A stretch of 8,963 nucleotides of DNA from Acidimicrobiaceae bacterium (GTDB lineage Bacteria > Actinomycetota > Acidimicrobiia > Acidimicrobiales > RAAP-2): NCBI GenBank assembly GCA_003157945.1, contig PMFY01000337.1:6171-15133 (forward strand), in the 5' to 3' direction. The position numbers were made by a program, and so were the translations under genes. Of the stretch, positions 1-4,901 are shown in pieces. Every line of letters starts with the position of its first letter. Positions within the stretch are counted from its first letter, which is position 1. A model generated the notes under the pieces. That model had not been told where the DNA came from. It saw nothing but the letters and a program-made list of their open reading frames with translations, and searched no databases.

Positions 1-1
1 C

Positions 2-274
2 CAGTACCTCGTCTCGGCACGGGGCACCGGTCAGTGGGTCCGCAACGTCCGGGCTGCCGACGGCCGGCTGGACCTGCTCCTCGGTCGCACCCGCCGGCAG
101 TGGGTGGCCACCGAGCTGACCGACGAGGAGAAGCCTGCAGTGCTGCGCGCCTACCTGAGCCGATGGAAGGCGGAGGTCGGCGTGTTCTTCGAAGGTGTCT
201 CCGCGGACTCCTCCGATGACGAGCTCCGAGCGGCGGGGCCCAACCACCCGGTCTTTCTCCTCCGTCCGGCGTGA
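2..274 (+). CDS. F420-dependent nitroreductase/quinone reductase (Ddn-like, DUF385), 3' fragment
   Basis: This is the C-terminal 90 codons of a gene that begins before the window. The reading frame opens with QYLVSARGTGQWVRNVRAA and ends with NHPVFLLRPA before TGA. The pattern of a Tyr-Leu-Val strand, then QWVRNVRA, then a long helix (LRAYLSRWKAEVGVFF) and a final HPVF motif matches my memory of the Ddn/DUF385 family. Those proteins are small split-barrel enzymes that use reduced deazaflavin F420 to reduce quinones or nitro compounds. The fragment covers roughly the last 60% of a typical family member, so the substrate-side N-terminus is not visible. It overlaps the following TetR gene by four bases, so that regulator may control it. 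Family confidence is good; the substrate is unknown. Confidence 0.82.
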   Translation, partial: QYLVSARGTGQWVRNVRAADGRLDLLLGRTRRQWVATELTDEEKPAVLRAYLSRWKAEVGVFFEGVSADSSDDELRAAGPNHPVFLLRPA

Positions 275-864
275 GGACCGATGCTGCGCACGCCGCCGCT
301 CCCCGACCCACGCCCCGGGAACGCACTGCCCGGGCTCGCCGGATCATCGACGCAGCTCGTGTGCTGCTCGAGGCGGTCGGCAGTGAGGGGCTGACCATGC
401 GACGACTGGCGGACGAGCTCGGGATTCGGGCGCCGTCGCTGTACAAGCACATCGACGGGCGGCCGGCGCTCGAGCTGGCATTGGTCGAGATCGCCCTCGA
501 CGAGACCGGGCTGGCCATGCACGCTGCGGTGGAGGGATCGGACGGAGATCCGGTGCGTGACCTGCTCGGTGCGTACCGGACCCTGGGCCTGGCCAATCCC
601 GAGCTGTACCGGCTGATCACCGCCGGCTCATTCCCCCGCGCCGGGCTGCTCCCCGGTCTGGAGGCGTGGGCCGGTGAGCCGTTCTTCCTGGCGGTGGGCG
701 AGCCCTACCTGGCCCAAGCACTCTGGTCCTTCGCCCACGGAACGCTCATCCTCGAGCTCGACCACCGGTTCCTCGACGGGTCGGACCTCGACCAGACCTG
801 GCACGCCGGCACCGAGGCGTTCGACGCCGCACGACTCGCCCAGTGCGGCGCGCCGACCGGGTGA
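271..864 (+). CDS. TetR/AcrR-family transcriptional regulator with WHG-type C-terminal domain
   Basis: This 197-residue protein is a probable cytoplasmic one-component repressor. Residues 18-64 form the TetR DNA-binding region: helix RARRIIDAARVLLEAVG, then the helix-turn-helix LTMRRLADELGIRAPSLYKH. The C-terminal part has an AYRTLGLANPELYRLI segment near residue 100 and a WSFAHGTLILELDHRF segment near residue 150. These resemble the ligand-binding WHG-type domain found in many actinobacterial TetR proteins. The chosen start is GTG at 271, whose GTGA overlaps the stop of the upstream oxidoreductase. No purine-rich ribosome binding site precedes it, which fits translational coupling. The ligand is unknown. 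The obvious target to test is the coupled upstream gene, but its promoter lies outside the window. Confidence 0.88.
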   Translation: MRTDAAHAAAPRPTPRERTARARRIIDAARVLLEAVGSEGLTMRRLADELGIRAPSLYKHIDGRPALELALVEIALDETGLAMHAAVEGSDGDPVRDLLGAYRTLGLANPELYRLITAGSFPRAGLLPGLEAWAGEPFFLAVGEPYLAQALWSFAHGTLILELDHRFLDGSDLDQTWHAGTEAFDAARLAQCGAPTG

Positions 865-872
865 ACTCGTGT

Positions 873-885
873 CCATCCGGGATGG
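873..885. terminator. Small inverted repeat between convergent genes (weak terminator candidate)
   Basis: The sequence reads CCATCC-G-GGATGG, a perfect 6-bp inverted repeat with one central base; as RNA it would give a 5-bp stem with a 3-nt loop. It starts nine bases after the TetR stop and thirteen bases from the stop of the convergent lipoprotein gene. Its position suits a bidirectional terminator, but the stem is short and no T-tract follows on either strand, so this is only a candidate. Confidence 0.25.
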
Positions 886-898
886 CCCCGACCCGATC

Positions 899-1471
899 TC
901 AGTTCTGGTTGCTCTGATCGTCGTTGCCGTTGTCGCCGTTGCCCTGATTGCCGGCGTTGCTCTGGTTGTCGTTGCCGTTGCCGTTGCTGCCGTTGCCGTT
1001 CTGACCGCAGTCGGTGTCGACCGGCTTGGCCGGCCACACGCAGACGTCCAAGTACGTGCGTGCGCCGCTCGAACCCACGTCGAACGTCGCGTACCGGGCA
1101 CCTTCGGTGACCGTGCTCCCGCCGCCCCCGGACGGGCCGTAGCCGCTGTTCCCCGTACTGGCCACCGTCCAACCGGCGCCCGACAGTGCGCGGTTGCAGC
1201 CGGTGACGATCGAGGCGTAGTCGGAGGTGGCGAACGAGTAGTAGGTATGGGTGCCGCCGTCCTGGATGGCGTCGGACGACGCCGGCGTGCCCGAGCTCGG
1301 ACAGGCCGGCGCGAGGTTCGTCACCGCCGCGACCGCCGTGTCGGCCGTCTGGGAGGCCGGCGTGGTGGCGGTCGTCGTCCGGAATGACGAACCGCCGGAC
1401 GAGCACCCCGTCATCAGGAGCACCACGCCGACCACTCCGGCACCGGTCATGACCCGCTCGCGTGCACCCAT
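899..1471 (-). CDS. Secreted lipoprotein of unknown function with Asn/Gly-rich C-terminal tail
   Basis: This encodes a 190-residue exported protein. The N-terminus has a short charged region (MGARER), a hydrophobic core and the lipobox LMTGC, with Cys23 as the expected lipidated residue, so the mature protein should be anchored outside the membrane. A Ser/Thr/Ala-rich linker follows, then a compact domain containing YASIVTGCNRALSGAGWTV and YLDVCVWPAKP. Four further cysteines could form two disulfides. The last 34 residues are almost entirely Asn, Gly, Gln, Asp and Ser (13 Asn, 8 Gly). The ATG at 1469-1471 was chosen over longer in-frame starts because GGAAGAGG precedes it by seven bases and it gives a proper signal peptide. 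I do not recognise a named family; the domain loosely recalls small actinobacterial secreted proteins with an 'AAGWTV' core. Confidence 0.8.
   Translation of the reverse strand: MGARERVMTGAGVVGVVLLMTGCSSGGSSFRTTTATTPASQTADTAVAAVTNLAPACPSSGTPASSDAIQDGGTHTYYSFATSDYASIVTGCNRALSGAGWTVASTGNSGYGPSGGGGSTVTEGARYATFDVGSSGARTYLDVCVWPAKPVDTDCGQNGNGSNGNGNDNQSNAGNQGNGDNGNDDQSNQN
902..1003 (-). repeat. Low-complexity AACGGC-like repeat coding for the Asn/Gly tail
   Basis: On the minus strand this stretch is a degenerate run of AACGGC and related AAC-containing codons. It encodes 34 residues: 13 Asn, 8 Gly, 5 Gln, 4 Asp, 3 Ser and 1 Ala, with no hydrophobic residue except that one Ala. It stays in frame up to the stop codon. 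The hexamer periodicity is the kind that can grow or shrink by replication slippage, so tail length may vary between strains. It may be a flexible hydrophilic spacer; its role is unknown. Confidence 0.7.
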
Positions 1472-1491
1472 CGCCGTACCTCTTCCTGTCG

Positions 1492-1510
1492 ACGGGCCGG
1501 ATCGGCCCGT
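1492..1510. promoter_or_regulatory. Perfect 8-bp inverted repeat upstream of the lipoprotein gene
   Basis: The arms ACGGGCCG and CGGCCCGT flank the three bases GAT. The element lies 21-39 bases upstream of the lipoprotein ATG, just before its ribosome binding site. It could be a protein operator, or an RNA hairpin in the 5' untranslated region limiting access to the ribosome binding site. The surrounding DNA is about as GC-rich, so a chance match cannot be excluded. No clear -10/-35 pair was found in the 232-bp gap between this gene and the upstream oxidoreductase. Confidence 0.4.
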
Positions 1511-1654
1511 GTCCACCGGTGCGGTCCCGGGTGCCGGAGGGGGAGCCACCGGCCACGGGACGTCCGTCCTCCGTCTTCGGCCGTGTGGGTGTCGTTCTCT
1601 AGCGGCCCATCCTTCCCCTGCGGGGCTCGGGCCGGAAGCGGGCGAAGCGGACGA

Positions 1655-1668
1655 CGGGCCGGCGCCCG
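1655..1668. terminator. GC hairpin downstream of the minus-strand LLM gene
   Basis: CGGGC and GCCCG pair across the four bases CGGC. The hairpin lies about 35 bases past the stop codon of the LLM oxidoreductase on its coding strand. The stem is only 5 bp and no T-run follows, so this is a weak terminator candidate. Confidence 0.25.
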
Positions 1669-1703
1669 CCCGGAGTGCTGCCGACGCGGGCCTCCGACCC
1701 CTG

Positions 1704-2567
1704 TCAGTCGAGCGGTAGGCGTGCGGCGACGGCCTCGAGTGCTCCGAGGTGGTCGCCCACCGAGCCCAGCCCGGCCGACATCGTGTTGATCGAGACGTGG
1801 GTCGCACCCTCGGCCCGCCACCGCTCGATCCCCCGCACGGTGTCGTCGGTGGTGCCCTTCACGTCGACCCGGCCCTCCATGCCGATCGAGGCCGGGTCCC
1901 GATCGGCTCGTTCCGCCGACTCGGCGATCAGCGCGCGGGCCGCCTCGAGCTGCTCGCCCGGTTGGACGAGAGGGAACCAGCCGTCGGCCAGTCGTCCCAT
2001 CCGCTCGTAGGCCCGGGGCGACGTGCCGCCGAACCAGACCGGAATGGGACGCTGCACGGGCAGCGGCGCGATCCCGGCGCCGGTCACGCGGTCGAACTCA
2101 CCCTCCGCCGTCACCGACCGCTCCGTCCAGTACCGGCGGAGGAGGCCGACCTGCTCCTCGAGGCGTCGGCCGCGCGTGGTGAAGTCCTGGCCCAGCGCCT
2201 CGTACTCCACGGGATTCCACCCGATGCCGACGCCGAGCCGGAATCCGCCCCGGGTCAGCAGGTCCACCTCGGCGGCCTGCTTGGCGACGAGCGCGGTCTG
2301 GCGCTGCGGCAGGATCGCGATGCCGGTGACCAGGTCGAGCGAGGTGCAGCCGGCGAGGAAGCCGAAGAGGACGAACGGCTCGTGGAACTGGGTGTCGATG
2401 TCGTAGGGGCCCTTCCACGGCTGGTGGACCGTGGGGTCGGCCCCGACGACGTGGTCGTAGGCCACGACGTGCTGGAAGCCGAGGTCCTCCACCCCCTGGC
2501 CGTAGCGGCGGAGGTCGCCGACTTCCGGGCCGATCTCGGTCTGGGGGAAGACGACACCGATGCGCAC
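1704..2567 (-). CDS. LLM class F420-dependent oxidoreductase (TIGR03619-like)
   Basis: This 287-residue enzyme belongs to the luciferase-like monooxygenase superfamily, whose actinobacterial members usually transfer hydride between coenzyme F420 and an organic substrate in the cytoplasm. Visible family marks are the first TIM-barrel strand MRIGVVFPQ, the block HVVAYDHVVGAD at residues 33-44, LVTGIAILPQRQTALVAKQAAEVD at about 79-102, the glycine-rich GGFRLGVGIGWNPVEYEALG at 107-126, and PVWFGGTSPRAYER near residue 170. The AYDHV block followed by LGVGIGWNP suggests the TIGR03619 branch. GTG at 2565-2567 is the start because AGGAG lies seven bases upstream (minus strand of 2575-2579) and the protein then begins exactly at the first barrel strand. 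The frame stays open to 2789, but that extension looks non-coding. The gene is divergent from padR. Its substrate is unknown. Confidence 0.88.
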   Translation of the reverse strand: MRIGVVFPQTEIGPEVGDLRRYGQGVEDLGFQHVVAYDHVVGADPTVHQPWKGPYDIDTQFHEPFVLFGFLAGCTSLDLVTGIAILPQRQTALVAKQAAEVDLLTRGGFRLGVGIGWNPVEYEALGQDFTTRGRRLEEQVGLLRRYWTERSVTAEGEFDRVTGAGIAPLPVQRPIPVWFGGTSPRAYERMGRLADGWFPLVQPGEQLEAARALIAESAERADRDPASIGMEGRVDVKGTTDDTVRGIERWRAEGATHVSINTMSAGLGSVGDHLGALEAVAARLPLD

Positions 2568-2849
2568 GACGCAGCTCCTGGGCTCGAATCGGAGGCACGG
2601 GACCCTCCGCGGGCCCCACGCTATCGGCCGTCGCGCCACGCACGGCCGGCGCACCGGTGCGCTCCAGGTGGCCAGGTGGGCCCGCAATTCGGCCACGGCC
2701 ACGTCCACCCGTCCGCCGTACCTCTCAGACCCCTTGTTCTGTACGTTTCCGGAGCTACCCGTCGGCGTCGGGGGCCCGATCCACGGCATGGGACACGGCT
2801 GTCACACGGCCGGCCCGGCCCTCCGGGAACAACTTCGGCCCCCGGTGGG

Positions 2850-2878
2850 TTGACAACGGCTGTATTGCGATATATCGT
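2850..2878 (+). promoter_or_regulatory. Housekeeping-type promoter of the PadR gene
   Basis: TTGACA at 2850-2855 is a perfect sigma-70-type -35 hexamer. Seventeen bases later TATCGT at 2873-2878 fits the actinobacterial TAnnnT -10 consensus. Transcription would begin at about 2885, giving a leader of roughly 85 nt before the PadR ATG. The stretch is notably AT-rich in otherwise very GC-rich DNA, and it is the best promoter in the window. Confidence 0.75.
2868..2877. promoter_or_regulatory. CGATATATCG palindrome overlapping the -10 element (putative PadR operator)
   Basis: This perfect 10-bp palindrome covers most of the -10 hexamer, so a dimeric protein bound here would block RNA polymerase. 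PadR proteins are dimeric winged-helix repressors that often bind AT-rich palindromes in their own promoters. Autorepression is the natural inference, but no direct evidence is visible. Confidence 0.55.
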
Positions 2879-2923
2879 GACTGCACGTGAGCGGTCTCGA
2901 TACACCGCCCTACGAACCGCAGC

Positions 2924-2943
2924 CGCCGGTCGGACGACCGGCG
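2924..2943 (+). promoter_or_regulatory. Hairpin in the PadR 5' leader
   Basis: CGCCGGTC pairs with GACCGGCG across the tetraloop GGAC, an uninterrupted 8-bp stem. It starts about 40 nt into the predicted transcript and ends 13 bases before the AGGAG ribosome binding site (2957-2961). It could protect the leader, bind a protein, or take part in attenuation. No T-tract follows, so a simple attenuator terminator is unlikely. It does not match any riboswitch I know. Confidence 0.45.
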
Positions 2944-2970
2944 CACCGATCACACAAGGAGACACGCCTG

Positions 2971-3636
2971 ATGCATGGACACCACGAATTCGACGCAGCA
3001 CACGCAGGACCCCGGGGGCCGATGTTCGGCCCTCCGGGCGACGTCCGGGGCGACCGCTTCGGCGGCGCCGGCCGGGGCCGCAACCGCGGACGCGGACGCG
3101 GCCGGGACGGCTTCGGACCCGGCTTCGGACGGGGCGGGGGCTTCGGTCCCGGCCACGGCCGGGGCGGCAGGACCCGGCGGGGCGACGTCCGCGCCGCCAT
3201 CCTCGCCCTCCTCGCCGAGGAGCCGATGCACGGCTACCAGATCATCACCGAGCTCACGGAGCGCAGCGGTGGAGTGTGGCGGCCGAGCCCGGGGTCGGTC
3301 TACCCGACCCTCTCGGCCCTCGAGGACCAGGGACTGGTGACCGCCGACACGTCGGAGGGTCGCCGGGTCTTCCAGCTGACCCCCGAAGGACGGGCCGAGG
3401 CGGAGGCGGCCGGCGACGGCCCCACCCCCTGGGAGGAGGCGGCCGGTGGAGACCGGTCCGTCCCCGAGATGCTCGGACTGATGGTCCAGGTCGTCAAGGC
3501 CACCAAGCAGGTGGCCCAGGCCGGCACCCCCGGCCAGATCAAGACCGTCGGCGAGATCCTTGCCGACACCCGTCGGAAGATCTACCTCGTCCTGGCCGAG
3601 GGCGACACCCCTGCAGCGGCCGACGAGGAGGCCTGA
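2971..3636 (+). CDS. PadR-family transcriptional regulator with Gly/Arg-rich N-terminal extension
   Basis: This is a 221-residue probable DNA-binding repressor. The PadR winged-helix core runs from about residue 70 to 146: RRGDVRAAILALLAEEPMHGYQ, then WRPSPGSVYPTLSALEDQGL (recognition helix), then the wing with RRVFQLTPEG. Residues 1-69 form an unusual low-complexity arm rich in Gly, Arg, Phe, Pro and His, with GRGRNRGRGRGRD at 34-46 and repeated GFG units. Residues 163-210 (MLGLMVQVVKATKQVAQ and IKTVGEILADTRRKIYLVLAE) look like the C-terminal dimerisation helices. ATG at 2971 is chosen because AGGAG ends nine bases upstream; an in-frame GTG at 2887 would fall at the predicted transcription start. 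The gene probably regulates itself through the palindrome in its promoter. PadR genes often sit beside transporters, but here only LLM genes flank it, so any other target is unknown. Confidence 0.9.
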   Translation: MHGHHEFDAAHAGPRGPMFGPPGDVRGDRFGGAGRGRNRGRGRGRDGFGPGFGRGGGFGPGHGRGGRTRRGDVRAAILALLAEEPMHGYQIITELTERSGGVWRPSPGSVYPTLSALEDQGLVTADTSEGRRVFQLTPEGRAEAEAAGDGPTPWEEAAGGDRSVPEMLGLMVQVVKATKQVAQAGTPGQIKTVGEILADTRRKIYLVLAEGDTPAAADEEA

Positions 3637-3691
3637 CCGACCGCCCGGCGGGGCGCTCCCCCGTCACGCCGGGCACCGACAGGCCCACCAC

Positions 3692-3721
3692 CGACACGGC
3701 GCCCTCCGGGGCGCCGTGTCG
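3692..3721 (+). terminator. Strong hairpin terminator after the PadR gene
   Basis: The perfect 13-bp stem has one arm at 3692-3704 (core GACACGGCGCCC) and the other at 3709-3721, with tetraloop TCCG. It begins 56 bases after the PadR stop and ends 75 bases before the next gene. No T-tract follows; U-poor hairpins are commonly proposed as terminators in high-GC actinobacteria. It probably insulates the second LLM gene from PadR transcription. Confidence 0.7.
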
Positions 3722-3796
3722 CGCGCGGCGACGCATGGCGACGGCGTACGGTCCTCCGCTTGCTACCGTCGCGGCACCGTCCGCCGAGGAGGCACC

Positions 3797-4879
3797 GTGT
3801 CCGACATCCCCCGCCCGTCCACGTCCAGCCGTCCCGTGCCCACGACGTCCGGCCGACGCCTCACCGAATTGGGTTTCTACGGACTGGCCGGACAGCCCGA
3901 CAGCACCCGCGACCTGGTCGACGAGGTGCGCACCGCCGAGACGATGGGCCTCGGCTCGGTCTTCCTGTCGGAGCGCTTCGACAAGAAGGAGATCGGCGTC
4001 CTGTCCGGGGCCGCGGGTGCGGTCAGCGAGGAGCTGACCGTCGTCACCGCGGCCACCAATCACAACACCCGCCACCCGATGATCACCGCCGGCCTGGCCC
4101 GGTCGATGCAGAGCCTGACCGGCGGCCGGTTCGTGCTCGGCCTCGGTCGGGGCATCCCCCTCATCCAGGACACCTACGGCATCCCCCGCATCACCACCGC
4201 CGCCCTCGAGGACTTCGCCGGGATCATGAAGCGTCTCTTCCGGGGCGAGTTCATCGTCGGCCACGACGGGCCCGCCGGCTCGTGGCCCGTCCTCTACCTG
4301 GCGGCCATCGACGAGGACCTGCCGCTCGGTCTCGTGGCCTTCGGCCCCCAGTCGCTGGCCCTGGGCGGACGCTGCTTCGACGAGGTGATCCTGCACACCT
4401 TCTTCACCGAGGAGACCACGCAGCGCTGCGTGACGACGGTCAAGGAGGCGGCCGGACGGGCGGGCCGGGACCCGGACGACGTCAAGGTGTGGTCGTGCCT
4501 CGCCACCATCGGCGACCACATCGACGAGGGCCTCCGGCTCATGAAGTCGGTGGGGCGACTCGCCACCTACCTCCAGGGCTACGGCGACCTCCTGGTGGCC
4601 ACCAACGGCTGGGACCCCGCCGTACTGGCGCGGTTCCGGGCCGACCCCGTCGTCGCCGGCTTCCTCGGGGGCATCGACTCCCACGCCACCACCGCGCAGC
4701 TCGAGCACCTGGCCACCCTGCTGCCCGACGAGTGGCTGGCGGCCAGTGCCACCGGCACGGCGGCCGAGTGTGCGACGACGGTCCGGGGCCAGCTGGCCCT
4801 CGGCTGCGACGGGGTCGTCCTCCACGGGGCCACGCCCACCGAGCTCGCGCCGGTGGTCGACGCCTACCGCGCCGGCTGA
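3797..4879 (+). CDS. LLM class F420-dependent oxidoreductase (TIGR03857-like)
   Basis: This 360-residue enzyme is a second luciferase-like F420 oxidoreductase, clearly a different branch from the one at 1704-2567. Its first barrel strand LGFYGLAGQPDS is at residues 25-36, followed by GLGSVFLSERFDKKE (51-65), VVTAATNHNTRHPMITAGLARSM (82-104), GGRFVLGLGRG (109-119), and IPRITTAALEDFAGIMKRLFRGE (129-151). The order LGFYGL, AATNHNTRHP, GIPRITT matches the TIGR03857 family as I remember it. GTG at 3797 is chosen because GAGGAGG lies four bases upstream and longer in-frame starts would run back into the terminator. Residues 1-22 are a Ser/Pro-rich lead-in with no signal-peptide character. The substrate is unknown; relatives are annotated as F420-dependent alcohol or hydroxyacyl oxidoreductases. 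The gene ends 22 bp from the stop of the convergent aldehyde dehydrogenase gene. Confidence 0.88.
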   Translation: MSDIPRPSTSSRPVPTTSGRRLTELGFYGLAGQPDSTRDLVDEVRTAETMGLGSVFLSERFDKKEIGVLSGAAGAVSEELTVVTAATNHNTRHPMITAGLARSMQSLTGGRFVLGLGRGIPLIQDTYGIPRITTAALEDFAGIMKRLFRGEFIVGHDGPAGSWPVLYLAAIDEDLPLGLVAFGPQSLALGGRCFDEVILHTFFTEETTQRCVTTVKEAAGRAGRDPDDVKVWSCLATIGDHIDEGLRLMKSVGRLATYLQGYGDLLVATNGWDPAVLARFRADPVVAGFLGGIDSHATTAQLEHLATLLPDEWLAASATGTAAECATTVRGQLALGCDGVVLHGATPTELAPVVDAYRAG

Positions 4880-4901
4880 TCCGCTCGAGCTGGCCCGACC
4901 G

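Larger units (their letters stand above)
2568..2970. other. 403-bp divergent intergenic region between the LLM gene and padR
   Basis: The gap holds a clear plus-strand promoter with an overlapping palindrome and a leader hairpin, all listed separately. The LLM-proximal half (2568-2849) is GC-rich, and I found no convincing minus-strand promoter in it. It contains three CACGGC hexamers at 2782, 2794 and 2805, spaced 12 and 11 bases, whose meaning is unclear. No credible small gene with a ribosome binding site was seen. Confidence 0.6.

Noticed and set aside
902..1003. Possible CRISPR or tandem-repeat array
   Set aside because: The short GTTGCC-like units are in frame within the lipoprotein gene and lack repeat/spacer structure.
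1615..1625. CCCC-TGC-GGGG mini hairpin with a purine run and ATG on the minus strand
   Set aside because: The stem is only 4 bp and the ATG opens a three-codon frame, so neither a terminator nor a gene is supported.
2568..2789. N-terminal extension of the LLM gene to an upstream ATG
   Set aside because: The 74 extra residues resemble no family, while a GTG with AGGAG at ideal spacing places the start exactly at the first barrel strand.
1749..4037. Open plus-strand frame of 762 codons
   Set aside because: It runs antisense to the LLM gene, across the divergent promoter and through PadR in another frame. Its Arg/Pro-rich composition is typical of high-GC shadow frames, and it has no domain or ribosome binding site.
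3539..4825. Open minus-strand frame of 428 codons
   Set aside because: It is antisense to the LLM gene at 3797-4879, and its Asp/Glu/Gly/Arg-rich composition mirrors the real frame.
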